A stretch of DNA of 64,000 bases, taken from NCBI GenBank assembly GCA_947525975.1, contig CANNVE010000011.1, positions 24,440 to 88,439 on the forward strand. Reading direction: 5' to 3'. This DNA is from an uncultured Muribaculaceae bacterium. Lineage in GTDB: Bacteria > Bacteroidota > Bacteroidia > Bacteroidales > Muribaculaceae. Under the pieces are notes generated by a model that did not search any database, was not told the DNA's origin, and saw nothing but the letters and a program-made list of their open reading frames with translations. The position numbers and the translations under genes are program-made. Shown one piece after another: positions 21,056 to 29,473 of this stretch (position 1 is its first letter; each line of letters begins with the position of its first letter).

Positions 21056-22279
21056 TCAGTCTACCTGATGCAGGTCGTGGCCCATGCGCTCCTTTTTGGT
21101 GTGCATGTAGAATCGGTTGTAGGGGGTGGGGGGCACTTCGATGGGCACGTTCTCCACGATTTCGAGGCCGTATCCTTCGAGGCCGATGCGCTTGCAGGGG
21201 TTGTTGGTCATCAGTCGCATCTTCTTGATGCCGAGCAGATGCAAGATCTGCGCTCCGACGCCGTAGTCGCGTTCGTCAGCCTTATGTCCGAGGTGCAGGT
21301 TGGCCTCAACGGTGTCCATGCCTTCCTCCTGCAGCTTGTAGGCCCTGATTTTCTCCATCAGGCCTATGCCGCGTCCTTCCTGGCTGAGGTAGATGATGGC
21401 TCCGCGTCCTTCTTTCTCCACCATCTCCATGGCTTTGTGCAGCTGAGCGCCGCAGTCGCAGCGTTCGGAGCCGAAAATGTCGCCTGTGGCGCATGATGAA
21501 TGCACTCTCAGCAGCACCGGAAGCCCGTCGGATACGTCGCCCTTGATCAGGGCTATATGCTCAAGGCCGTTGCTTATCTGGCGAAACGGGATGAGGCGGA
21601 AATGGCCGTGCTCTGTGGGCATGTCTACCTCCACGCCCATCTCCACGAGGCGCTCGTTGCGGAGGCGATAGGCGATCAAGTCGCGGATTGATATCAGCTT
21701 CATGCCCCACTCATCGGCTTTTCGGCGCAACTCGGGCAGACGAGCCATCGAGCCGTCATCGCTCATTATCTCCATCAGCGCTGCTGCAGGATACAAGCCT
21801 GCGAGGCGGGCAAGGTCGACGGCTGCCTCTGTGTGGCCCGAACGCTTCAACACGCCTTGCTCCTGGGCGTAGAGCGGGTTTATGTGGCCGGGTCGGCCGA
21901 AGGTGGCTGGCGTAGAGTCAGCATCGGCGAGAGCGCGTATGGTGGCGCATCTGTCCTCGGCCGAGACGCCGGTGGTGCAGCCTTCGAGTTTGTCGATGGT
22001 GACAGTGAAAGGCGTGCCGAGCACCGATGTGTTGTGGCTCACCTGCGGCTCAAGGTCCAGTTCGTGGCACCGGCTCATGGTGATAGGGGCGCACAGCACT
22101 CCGCGCGCGTTTTTGAGCATGAAGTTGACCTGCTCAGGAGTGATTTTTTCAGCGGCGACTATGATGTCGCCTTCATTCTCGCGGTCTTCGTCGTCGACCA
22201 CGATCACCATCTTACCTTGCGCGAAGTCGGCGATAGCGTCTTCGATAGGGTCGAGGAGGATATTGTTATCTGTTGACAT
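21056..22279 (-). CDS. ribBA: Bifunctional DHBP synthase / GTP cyclohydrolase II
   Basis: I choose the ATG at 22279 (407 residues); the frame extends 12 codons further without similarity. Residues about 1-205 are 3,4-dihydroxy-2-butanone-4-phosphate synthase, with [10 protein letters not shown] and [19 protein letters not shown]. Residues 206-407 are GTP cyclohydrolase II, with [21 protein letters not shown] holding the three zinc Cys and SQEGRGIGL. It supplies both branches of riboflavin synthesis in the cytoplasm. No FMN riboswitch is evident upstream. Confidence 0.96.
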   Translation of the reverse strand: MSTDNNILLDPIEDAIADFAQGKMVIVVDDEDRENEGDIIVAAEKITPEQVNFMLKNARGVLCAPITMSRCHELDLEPQVSHNTSVLGTPFTVTIDKLEGCTTGVSAEDRCATIRALADADSTPATFGRPGHINPLYAQEQGVLKRSGHTEAAVDLARLAGLYPAAALMEIMSDDGSMARLPELRRKADEWGMKLISIRDLIAYRLRNERLVEMGVEVDMPTEHGHFRLIPFRQISNGLEHIALIKGDVSDGLPVLLRVHSSCATGDIFGSERCDCGAQLHKAMEMVEKEGRGAIIYLSQEGRGIGLMEKIRAYKLQEEGMDTVEANLHLGHKADERDYGVGAQILHLLGIKKMRLMTNNPCKRIGLEGYGLEIVENVPIEVPPTPYNRFYMHTKKERMGHDLHQVD

Positions 22280-22354
22280 TTTGGGTTGTATTATTTGGTG
22301 AGTGGCAATGGCCACGCTGTATTATTCGGATTAATCCCTGCGATTGGCCCGGCG

Positions 22355-24208
22355 TCAATCGTTTTTGAGGATGCTCTCTATTGACTCGCACACAGTGACG
22401 ATCTGCTTAAGGTCAGACCGGCGTGCATGGAAAGGGAGATGGTTGAGCTGGATTATCACTTTTTGGTCGCGCGTGTTGCTCAGGTGCTCTACCACATCGG
22501 CCATGCGGGCGTCTACTCCCTTGAATTCATTTCTCCTCATTATCATCGACATGAGACGGCTGTGTTTCGGGGCTTTTAGCAGGGCTTCGGCTTCAGCGCG
22601 CAGCCCGGAGAGCAAGCCGAGCGCTTTGTCGCGCTCTACCTCAAACATCACCACTTCCTTTAGCGAGAGGGAGCGTTTGTCGCGCTTGCCGGTGAGGGCG
22701 CGGAAGAAATTCTTGTATGCGTCGAAGTTGAAGACCGAAGAGTCTCCGGCCGCCTTGTAGGTGAAGAAAATGCCGAGTGGAAGCATCACGGCCGAACTCA
22801 GCCATATTCCTACCCATACTTCAGAGCGTCCGTCGCGGGCCATCTTGTAGCCCATGTTGTCGAAGATGTAGTAGAATATGAAGAGGAATACCGAAATCAC
22901 CAGCGGCGTGCCTATGCCGCCTTTCTTGATGATTGCTCCGAGGGGAGCGCCTATGAAGAAGAATATGAGGCATGCGAAGGGGAGGGTGTATTTGCGCTGC
23001 AGCTCTATGTCATGGCGGCGCATCAGCTTGGCCTGCTCCATGAGTATCGTAGAGAGGAATTCATAGTCCTGCCGCTGACGGTTGGCATTGCTTATGGCTG
23101 TCTGCAGGAATTGCCGCGCCTGGGTGGGCGACGAGCCCGCAAAGACTGTGTCGATGTTGATTTTCGCCACATCCTCGGCAGAAGGCACAGGTGTGCGTGC
23201 TCCGGAGCCTGCATCGGGCGGAGCGGCTGACGGCGTCTGTGAGCCGAACATTGGGCCTGCCGACACTGTGCCGGGCTTCGCTATGGGCTGGGGCTGTATT
23301 GATGTGTTGTGGCGGCGGGCAATGTCGTAGGCGTAAGTGTCGCCGATGCTGTCAACGATGTGCTTGATCGAGTCGATGGCGTCGTTAAGCTCGTCGACAT
23401 TCTTGCCTATGTATTGGCCACGCATCGTGCTCTCGTCCATGCGGTTGAAGTTTGCGTCGAAGACGAAGTATATCTGCTTGTCGGAGAATCCTTCGCGGCG
23501 GAAGGGCAGGTAATTGCTTGACGACGTGCCCATGGTGTTGTCCTTAAGATTCTCAAACATCTCGCCTCTGTATAGATGCAGGAAGAGGCGTGTCTTGTCT
23601 TCGGTGAAATTGAGCTTTCCGCTGTCGGCGAGTATCACGCGCGTATTGTCGAGGCCTCTGCTCACATCGTATATGATCATGTCATAGAGCATGCCCGTCT
23701 CGGGGTTTTTCTTCTCAACGTAGAGGTTCATGCCGGGAATCTGGTCGTAGAAGGTGCGCTCGGGAATCTCCACCTCGGGGCTTTTCTGCCGCATGGAGAA
23801 TAGCAAAGTCCACATTTTGGTCTGCGCCACCGGCAAGGCGTAATTCTGGAAATAGAAGGCGCCCACCGACAGAAACACCATGAAAATGATCAGCGGCTTC
23901 ATGATGCTGAACAGCGAGATGCCCGCCGCTTTCAGGGCTGTGAGCTCGAATTTCTCTCCAAGATTGCCGAATGTCATGAGCGAGGCCAGCAGCACGGCCA
24001 GCGGGAGCGCCGTGGGCACCATAGTGACGGCGGCGTAGAAGAAAAGCTCGGCTATGACATAGATTGACAATCCCTTGCCGACAAGGTCGTCAAGAAATCG
24101 CCACAGAAATTGCATCAGCACTATGAAGAGGCAGATAAAAAACGTCATCGCCAGCAGCGGCAAAAACTGCTGCAGCATGAATGAGTAAAGACGCTTGACT
24201 ACCGCCAT
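22355..24208 (-). CDS. LptF/LptG-type lipopolysaccharide export permease
   Basis: The 617-residue YjgP/YjgQ-family protein has three N-terminal membrane helices, with the family phrase TMVPTALPLAVLLASLMTFGNL and KFELTALKAAGIS. A large periplasmic jelly-roll region follows (about 115-430), which contains a Pro/Ala-rich insertion near 320-350 (QPQPIAKPGTVSAGP). Three more helices follow (about 445-540). It is much longer than E. coli LptG (about 360) because of this insertion and a C-terminal cytoplasmic extension of about 90 residues. It would move LPS from the inner membrane to the periplasmic bridge with an LptB ATPase encoded elsewhere. It lies 75 bases upstream of ribBA, on the same strand. 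Confidence 0.88.
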   Translation of the reverse strand: MAVVKRLYSFMLQQFLPLLAMTFFICLFIVLMQFLWRFLDDLVGKGLSIYVIAELFFYAAVTMVPTALPLAVLLASLMTFGNLGEKFELTALKAAGISLFSIMKPLIIFMVFLSVGAFYFQNYALPVAQTKMWTLLFSMRQKSPEVEIPERTFYDQIPGMNLYVEKKNPETGMLYDMIIYDVSRGLDNTRVILADSGKLNFTEDKTRLFLHLYRGEMFENLKDNTMGTSSSNYLPFRREGFSDKQIYFVFDANFNRMDESTMRGQYIGKNVDELNDAIDSIKHIVDSIGDTYAYDIARRHNTSIQPQPIAKPGTVSAGPMFGSQTPSAAPPDAGSGARTPVPSAEDVAKINIDTVFAGSSPTQARQFLQTAISNANRQRQDYEFLSTILMEQAKLMRRHDIELQRKYTLPFACLIFFFIGAPLGAIIKKGGIGTPLVISVFLFIFYYIFDNMGYKMARDGRSEVWVGIWLSSAVMLPLGIFFTYKAAGDSSVFNFDAYKNFFRALTGKRDKRSLSLKEVVMFEVERDKALGLLSGLRAEAEALLKAPKHSRLMSMIMRRNEFKGVDARMADVVEHLSNTRDQKVIIQLNHLPFHARRSDLKQIVTVCESIESILKND

Positions 24209-24268
24209 CAGACAAGTGATAAGTTAGAGTTTTGGGTTGATGAGCCGTGGCTCGCTTAATTATTTCCG

Positions 24269-24276
24269 CAAAGATA
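24269..24276 (-). promoter_or_regulatory. Possible -7 element for the LptF/G-type gene
   Basis: On the minus strand the bases read TATCTTTG, a match to TAnnTTTG, 61 bases before the start codon. No good TTG partner was found at the -33 distance, so this is a weak call. Confidence 0.45.
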
Positions 24277-24669
24277 GCGAAAAAACGTGAGTTGACGCTT
24301 CAGGCGGAGGTGTTTTTTTGCCGGCAGCGGGGCATGGCCCCCGAGGGCGCCGCATCAGACTCACAGCGGGAATGTAAAATTTAGCACAATTAACACATAG
24401 AATTTCACACAGTTTTAATTTTTTTAAATGAATCGATGTGATAATTCGTCAGTTTTGATTGTTATAATATCGTAGGTTTAAAAACGCATAGACAACGAAT
24501 TGAACTAAAAAAGTATGAGTCTTTTGACACTAAAGGAAATTGAATACAAACCATAATTTCCCTCGTCTTTTTAACTCGAGTAGTGATACTGGATTAAAAA
24601 GCTCTCATAAATAAATAGTTGAAACGTGGAGAGGGCGGCCAGGCGTGAGCAAGGCCGCTCTCTTTGTTG
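24277..24669. other. AT-rich intergenic region with a terminator-like hairpin
   Basis: This spacer between the divergent LptF/G-type and kinase genes holds no supported CDS. At 24629-24663 an imperfect stem (GAGAGGGCGGCC with GGCCGCTCTCT) is followed by TTGTTGTTG and is oriented as a plus-strand terminator although no plus-strand gene lies upstream. It could end a small RNA that starts in the AT-rich part near 24440-24560; no clear promoter for one was found. Confidence 0.35.
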
Positions 24670-24700
24670 TTGTATATTTGACGCAATTGAGCTATATTTG
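24670..24700 (+). promoter_or_regulatory. Promoter of the Ser/Thr kinase gene
   Basis: TTG at 24670-24672, a 20-base spacer and TAtaTTTG at 24693-24700 match the Bacteroidetes consensus. A second TATATTTG at 24673-24680 lacks a -33 partner. The leader before the ATG at 24736 would be about 30 bases. Confidence 0.75.
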
Positions 24701-24735
24701 CGGTAAAATCCAACGGCAAGATCAACTATTGAGAG

Positions 24736-26199
24736 ATGGACGAGACTAAAGTGCGCGGAAAGGCGCTTGAAGAAGGCTCTGTCATAGCGCGGAAATACAC
24801 CGTGCGTGAGGTGCTCGGCATCGGAGGCTTCGGCATAACATACAGGGCTGTCGGCGTCGACGGGCAGGCTGTGGCGGTTAAGGAGTATTTCCGCTCGAGC
24901 CTTTGTTCGCGGCGCGGATCGCGCATGGAATATTCCGAGCCTGTATCGGCGCAGGTGCTTGCCGGGATGAAGGCATTCGTCAATGAAGGCAACCGCCTTA
25001 AATCCATAGCCGGGAAGCATCGGAATATCGTGGATGTAAAGGAACTGGTCTATGACAACGATACGGTCTACATAGTGATGGAGCTTGTCGAGGGGAAGGA
25101 CCTTGCCGCCTTTGTCGGCAGCCGCGCCGACGCAAGCCCCATAGGAGCGCCGAAGGCCGTGGAGATGCTAATGCCGGTGATCGACGCTGTGGCCATGCTC
25201 CACGCTGCCCGCATCACGCATCTCGACATAAAGCCGGGCAACATATTGCTATCCGGCACCGGCCAGGACATGCGCCCGGTGCTGATTGATTTCGGGCTTT
25301 CGAAGCATTACGACGAGAGCGGCGTGGCCACCACTGTGAGCACGATGGCCGGGTGCACACCGGGCTATGCGCCGGCAGAGCAGTATGCCGAGGATGTGTC
25401 CACGTTCAGCCCGCAGAGCGACGTATATTCGCTCGGGGCCACGCTATTTTTCCTTTTGACCGGTGAGACGCCTCCTATGGCATCGACGGCGGGGAGTGCT
25501 GTGATAAGGCGCAGGCTTGCCGATGCGGGCACAGATTCGAGGGTGGCCGAAGTGGTGTCAAAGGCAATGTCGATGTCAAGGGATGACCGCCAGCCAGACG
25601 CAGGCGCGCTCAAGCGAGAACTCTCGGAGGCTCTGGCCCACGACGCTGATGCCCACGCCGATTCGCGCCCATGGCTCGGGAGGGGCATACGCAGGCGTCT
25701 TCTCGCCATCGTGTGTGTGTTTGCCTTGATGTCAGTGGCTTTGGCGGGGGCATTCATGTGGCTTGGAGTCGATCCAGGGCACCCTGATGATATTGAGCCT
25801 GTGAAGCAAGCTGATGCGGCTGACACGGCTGCTGTGGGCTATGGCATCTATGGCGATGACCGATATGGCGGCATCGAAGCTCCGGGGGCAATGATAAATA
25901 TCGACAGCATCCCTGTGGAGGCGAATGTTGGCGATGCTTTCATCGTGGAGATAGGCGTGAAGACTAAAAGCGGGCTCAGGGATGTGGATTCGATGGCTCG
26001 AGTGATGCAGCCGGCATTGCGCTGCAGCCGGTTTGCCGATGTGAGCGTGGCGGGGCGCCGGTCGGAAGGCGATAGCCTTACGGTGTTCAGCTACAGATTC
26101 GTGGCGGAGGCTCCGGGCACAGAGATGGTGCCTGAGATGCAAGTGGAGATCGACGGGCATCGGATCAGCTTGCCCGCCCATATGTTCGCGATACACTGA
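24736..26199 (+). CDS. Transmembrane Hanks-type Ser/Thr protein kinase with BatD-like extracytoplasmic domain
   Basis: The 487-residue protein has a complete kinase domain at about 20-300. It shows the glycine loop GIGGFG (28-33), Lys49 in VAVKE, Glu84 of helix C, HLDIKPGN (162-169), DFG (185-187) and APAE (212-215). The HRD Arg is replaced by Leu, so it is a non-RD kinase. Residues 322-344 are a membrane helix after an Arg stretch (stop-transfer). The remaining 140 residues lie outside the cytoplasm and resemble the oxygen-tolerance BatD fold by pattern only (VEANVGDAFIVEIGVKTKSG and TVFSYRFVAEAPG). It heads a cluster containing FHA proteins and a PP2C, its likely readers and antagonist. Confidence 0.9.
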   Translation: MDETKVRGKALEEGSVIARKYTVREVLGIGGFGITYRAVGVDGQAVAVKEYFRSSLCSRRGSRMEYSEPVSAQVLAGMKAFVNEGNRLKSIAGKHRNIVDVKELVYDNDTVYIVMELVEGKDLAAFVGSRADASPIGAPKAVEMLMPVIDAVAMLHAARITHLDIKPGNILLSGTGQDMRPVLIDFGLSKHYDESGVATTVSTMAGCTPGYAPAEQYAEDVSTFSPQSDVYSLGATLFFLLTGETPPMASTAGSAVIRRRLADAGTDSRVAEVVSKAMSMSRDDRQPDAGALKRELSEALAHDADAHADSRPWLGRGIRRRLLAIVCVFALMSVALAGAFMWLGVDPGHPDDIEPVKQADAADTAAVGYGIYGDDRYGGIEAPGAMINIDSIPVEANVGDAFIVEIGVKTKSGLRDVDSMARVMQPALRCSRFADVSVAGRRSEGDSLTVFSYRFVAEAPGTEMVPEMQVEIDGHRISLPAHMFAIH

Positions 26200-26202
26200 T
26201 TA

Positions 26203-26251
26203 ATGCTGAATGCTGAATGCTGAATGCAGAATGCAGAATGCAGAATGCAGA
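26203..26251 (+). repeat. Seven tandem heptamers (ATGCTGA x3, ATGCAGA x4)
   Basis: Seven 7-bp units run without interruption right after the kinase stop codon: three ATGCTGA then four ATGCAGA, with a degenerate eighth (ATGCACA). A 7-bp period is not a multiple of three and is prone to slippage. It lies 65 bases upstream of the promoter of the next genes. Confidence 0.9.
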
Positions 26252-26315
26252 ATGCACATCTCTTAATGTCTATAAGGATATGCGATGATATTTGATAAAA
26301 AAGTTTGATTTTCAC

Positions 26316-26345
26316 TTGTCGTTACGAAAATAATACATATCTTTG
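26316..26345 (+). promoter_or_regulatory. Promoter of the LytTR-FHA-caspase genes
   Basis: TTG at 26316-26318, a 19-base spacer and TAtcTTTG at 26338-26345 fit the Bacteroidetes consensus. The leader to the ATG at 26393 is about 40 bases. Confidence 0.75.
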
Positions 26346-26392
26346 CATATCTTTAATGTTTATAGACCTTAATCATAAAAACCAGATTCACC

Positions 26393-26761
26393 ATGGCAAA
26401 GATGTGTCTTAATACTCGCGACGACATGCTCTTTATCGATCTCGATAAAATGGCGTTTGCGCAAGCGAATGGCAACTATACGGAGCTCACGTACATAAGC
26501 GGGCAGAAACAGATGATCACCATCGGGCTCTCGAAGGTTGAGGACTTCATCAGGGCGTCCTTCGCCAAGGGAGCGGCATCTCCTTTCGTGAGGATGGGCC
26601 GAAGCCTCATCATAAACCAGGCATATCTCTATGCCATCAACATTCTCAGGCAGAAACTCGTGCTGTCGGACTTCAACGGGCACGTCTACTCCATCTCTGT
26701 GCCAAAGCAATTGCTCAAGGAATACAAAAAGGTGATGGCGGCGCAGGTGGTGGCCAAGTGA
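26393..26761 (+). CDS. Stand-alone LytTR-type DNA-binding protein
   Basis: The 122-residue protein is little more than a LytTR domain, with the pattern DDMLFIDLDKMAFAQANGNYT, a TIGLSKVEDFI segment, and FVRMGRSLIINQAYLYAI. This is the fold that binds DNA direct repeats in AlgR/AgrA-type regulators. No receiver domain or membrane helix is present, so it is not a classical response regulator. It precedes an FHA membrane protein by 35 bases and is probably the local transcription regulator; the target site is unknown. Confidence 0.82.
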   Translation: MAKMCLNTRDDMLFIDLDKMAFAQANGNYTELTYISGQKQMITIGLSKVEDFIRASFAKGAASPFVRMGRSLIINQAYLYAINILRQKLVLSDFNGHVYSISVPKQLLKEYKKVMAAQVVAK

Positions 26762-26796
26762 CCCATATCAGACTGAAATACTTATAACACTACAAT

Positions 26797-27459
26797 ATGA
26801 CACAATACATCATCGGGCGCGGCGGCAACCAGCCTTTTTCAATTCCCTCGGACAAGACACTCGTGAGCCATGAGCACGCGTTGTTGCAGATCGACGATTA
26901 CGGGCGCTGGACCATCACCGACAATAATTCGGCCAACGGCGTATATGTGCGCAACAGCGACGGAGACTACGAGCGTGTATTCCAGACAGAGATCACCCCT
27001 ACCACTGTGGTGCGTCTTGGCCCTGAAAATGTGCGCAGCTTTGAGTTTTGGGCGCAGCGAGTGGTGGCCGAAGATCAGAATGACTATTCTACGGAATTTC
27101 AGGCTTTGAAAAGCATGCTCGCGGAGTATAAAGACGACGAAGCCAAGATTGAAAAGAAGACTGAGCGCTACAACTGGATCGCATCTTGCTCCGGAGCTGT
27201 GGCTTCGCTGCTTTTCATGGTCTACTATTTCCTCACCCAAAGCAGCGGAAAGGGGATGGATTCAAACGGCGTGATGTACCGCATGATGGCCATGAGCACA
27301 ATCCCGGTGATCATAAAGGCATGCCTGCCCAAGCCCGCAAAGCAGTTGAGGGCCATGCGCGAGAAGCGCTCAAAAATCATACGCTGCCCGCGCTGCGGCA
27401 ATCCTCTTTCTGACCACGCGGTCAACCAGGGATTCTGTCCTGTATGCAAGGCCTGCTGA
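26797..27459 (+). CDS. FHA-domain membrane protein with C-terminal zinc ribbon
   Basis: The 220-residue protein starts with an FHA domain (about 3-75) that keeps the phosphothreonine-binding residues: IGRGG (Arg8), SHEHA (Ser24, His27) and SANGVYV (Asn47). A charged linker is followed by a membrane helix at 126-147 and a second weaker one at 158-177, so both ends are probably cytoplasmic. The C-terminus is a zinc ribbon with Cys197, 200, 214 and 217. It is expected to hold a phosphorylated partner at the membrane. Confidence 0.85.
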   Translation: MTQYIIGRGGNQPFSIPSDKTLVSHEHALLQIDDYGRWTITDNNSANGVYVRNSDGDYERVFQTEITPTTVVRLGPENVRSFEFWAQRVVAEDQNDYSTEFQALKSMLAEYKDDEAKIEKKTERYNWIASCSGAVASLLFMVYYFLTQSSGKGMDSNGVMYRMMAMSTIPVIIKACLPKPAKQLRAMREKRSKIIRCPRCGNPLSDHAVNQGFCPVCKAC

Positions 27460-27502
27460 CCGGCTTCCCCCTCCTCCCCGCAAACAATCACATCGCAAAG
27501 CA

Positions 27503-28231
27503 ATGAAAAAACTGATCATATCAATATTGGCTGTGCTCATGCTGGCTGTCGTATCGGCGCAGGCGCGCACATTCGCGCTCGTAGTGGGCATATCGCGCTA
27601 TCAGGTAGAGGACGCCAACCTCTCGCAGACAGCCAAGGACGCCAAGTCGATGAAGGCTCTCATAGAGAAGGCCATCACCAAAGATGTCACTATACTGACC
27701 AGCAAATACGCCACCAAGGACAATATCATCGAGAAGATGCGCGCCATCTGCAACCGCGCGCAGAAAGGCGACAACATACTCTTCTACTACAGCGGCCACG
27801 GCGCCGACGGCGGCCTCTATGTCTATGACAACAAACTGCTGCAGTATGACGAGATAGCCGATTTGCTCGATTCGTCGGACGCAACGTTCAAGATCTGCTA
27901 CATCGACGCCTGCCATGCCGGATCATCGGCCACGGCCACGAGCGCCGGGCCCACAAAGAAGAATGACTGCGTATATGTGGTGGGATGCCGCCCCGAAGAG
28001 AGTTCGCTCGAGAATGCTGTGCTCGGAGCCGGATTCTTCACACGCAGCCTGCTTCTTGGCCTCCGTGGCAAGGCAGACTCCAACGCCGACAAAAAGGTGA
28101 CCGTCATAGAGCTCTTCAAATTTGTATACAACGATGTAGTGCGGAGGTCGAAAGGGCAGCAGCATCCGCAGCTGATCGCTCCGGAGCGTCTGCACCAGGC
28201 GGTGCTCTGCAATTGGAACAAGAAAAATTGA
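27503..28231 (+). CDS. Secreted caspase-like (C14 family) cysteine protease
   Basis: The 242-residue protein has a signal peptide (MKKLIISILAVLMLAVVSAQA) and then a compact caspase/metacaspase fold: FALVVGISRYQ at strand 1, FYYSGHGADGG with catalytic His99, and CYIDACHAGSS with catalytic Cys137. The S1 region and a late helix (VIELFKFVYNDVV) are also present. There is no prodomain. Prokaryotic C14 enzymes cut after basic or acidic residues and often act in regulated proteolysis; its export to the periplasm or surface is notable. It follows the FHA gene by 43 bases, in the same unit. Confidence 0.88.
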   Translation: MKKLIISILAVLMLAVVSAQARTFALVVGISRYQVEDANLSQTAKDAKSMKALIEKAITKDVTILTSKYATKDNIIEKMRAICNRAQKGDNILFYYSGHGADGGLYVYDNKLLQYDEIADLLDSSDATFKICYIDACHAGSSATATSAGPTKKNDCVYVVGCRPEESSLENAVLGAGFFTRSLLLGLRGKADSNADKKVTVIELFKFVYNDVVRRSKGQQHPQLIAPERLHQAVLCNWNKKN

Positions 28232-28280
28232 CGACTTCGACCAAAAATCCGCATCATTCATCCTAAATACCTTGATTTAT

Positions 28281-28312
28281 TTGGTATGCGTCTCTGATTT
28301 GCATTAAATTTG
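28281..28312 (+). promoter_or_regulatory. Promoter of the glycine-zipper/acidic protein gene
   Basis: TTG at 28281-28283, a 21-base spacer and TAaaTTTG at 28305-28312 match the consensus, 27 bases before the start codon. The caspase gene ends 50 bases upstream. Confidence 0.7.
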
Positions 28313-28338
28313 CATCAGAAATCAAAACAACAACGGCA

Positions 28339-29166
28339 ATGAACACAACCAAACCCAACACTCCCTTCGGTCAGCCGACCCAAGCGGGAAGCAATAAAGG
28401 AAAGTCACAGGGCAATTTCGCACAACAGGCAGCTGCAGCCGGAATCGGAGCTGTGGGTGGCGGAGTGGCCGGATGGGCCGCAAACTCGGCATTCGATCCC
28501 GATCCTGAGCCTGTGCCTGAAAACAATGAAGACCAGCAGGCTCAAGAGCAGCAGACTGCGCCGTCGTCGACCGCGTCAAGCGCCGGCTCCCATGCAGCCG
28601 CGCAGCAGCCGTCGCAAGGCGTGAGCGGTCAGCAGGCCGCAAATGCGATCTCCGGAAATAACACTCCCGAGACGCCGACGACGCCCCCTGCCGAGCCCAC
28701 AACTCCCGCTACTCCTGCCACACCCGCTACCCCCACGGCGCAGGAGATAAATCCCGATGACATCGAGATACAGGTAGAGGAGATCGACATGAGCACAGAC
28801 GAGGAGACTGACGTGATCCTGGCCGAGGAGCAGATCGATCCCACCGACATCAATGCCGGCGATAAGGTGGTGTTTGACAACGTAGGCACCGTATATACGC
28901 TCGACGGCGAGGCGTATTCAGCCGCAACATTCCATTTCGAAGGCGACGAAGAGCAGTTTGTGATGGTCGATGTCGACGGCGATGAGGTGTTTGACATTAT
29001 CACAGACGAGAACTTCACTGTGGAGGTAGAGACCCCCTATGACTTCAGCTACGGCGATGCCGAGCAGCAGCTCAGCGCTGAGGATCCGAACTACTTGGCC
29101 GCAGCAGGCACTGAAGTGGAGATGCCCGATGACATTGACTTCACCGATGACATCATCACCACCTGA
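28339..29166 (+). CDS. Unrecognised protein: glycine-zipper helix, Pro/Thr linker, acidic C-terminal domain
   Basis: I do not recognise a family for this 275-residue protein. The first 30 residues are polar and basic with no signal peptide. A glycine-rich hydrophobic stretch follows at about 33-52 (AAAAGIGAVGGGVAGWAANS). Residues 53-140 are disordered and rich in Pro, Thr, Gln and Ala, with PATPATPAT repeats that offer many threonines. The C-terminal 135 residues are strongly acidic and contain beta-like segments (GTVYTLDGEAYSAATFHFEG). The protein at 33686-34375 has the same layout. A phosphothreonine substrate or scaffold for the FHA proteins is one possibility. Confidence 0.75.
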   Translation: MNTTKPNTPFGQPTQAGSNKGKSQGNFAQQAAAAGIGAVGGGVAGWAANSAFDPDPEPVPENNEDQQAQEQQTAPSSTASSAGSHAAAQQPSQGVSGQQAANAISGNNTPETPTTPPAEPTTPATPATPATPTAQEINPDDIEIQVEEIDMSTDEETDVILAEEQIDPTDINAGDKVVFDNVGTVYTLDGEAYSAATFHFEGDEEQFVMVDVDGDEVFDIITDENFTVEVETPYDFSYGDAEQQLSAEDPNYLAAAGTEVEMPDDIDFTDDIITT

Positions 29167-29192
29167 TACGGTCCCGAAAAAGAGATACAGCG

Positions 29193-29345
29193 ATGGAAAA
29201 GACAAAATACCTTTACATCACCTGCCCGAAATGCTCAGGCAAGCTCAAGCTTATGGCGCCTGAAAGGGCCTGCAAAATGACATTCGGTTGCCCACACTGC
29301 AAAAGCAAGCTCAAACTTGTATACAACGGCGAGCATGACAATTGA
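29193..29345 (+). CDS. 50-residue zinc-ribbon protein
   Basis: This short frame starts with ATG at 29193 and encodes 50 residues. It has CPKC at 11-14 and CPHC at 33-36, a CxxC-x18-CxxC zinc ribbon, each followed by a similar KLKL segment. It lies 26 bases after the acidic-protein gene and ahead of a terminator. The spacing and the KLK pattern resemble the second ribbon of the FHA protein at 30135-31001, so it is probably a free-standing paralogue of that domain. Confidence 0.75.
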   Translation: MEKTKYLYITCPKCSGKLKLMAPERACKMTFGCPHCKSKLKLVYNGEHDN

Positions 29346-29399
29346 CAGCCAACGCGATAAGGCTATCGCCACAATCTGCAGGCTTTAGAACCAAGACAG

Positions 29400-29452
29400 C
29401 CTGTGCCGTAGGAGGCGCGCTACGCATCTGTCGGCACAGGGTGTTTTCTTTA
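29400..29452 (+). terminator. Terminator after the small zinc-ribbon gene
   Basis: A 9-bp stem (CCTGTGCCG at 29400-29408 with CGGCACAGG at 29432-29440) with a 23-base, partly paired loop is followed by GTGTTTTCTTTAT. It separates the first island operon from the FHA pair. Confidence 0.7.
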
Positions 29453-29473
29453 TAAAACCAATCACTATAAACG

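Noticed and set aside
26203..26315. Antisense frame reading HSAFCILHSAFC from the heptamer repeat
   Set aside because: It is a frame artefact of the 7-bp repeat. There is no start context, and it overlaps the kinase 3' end.
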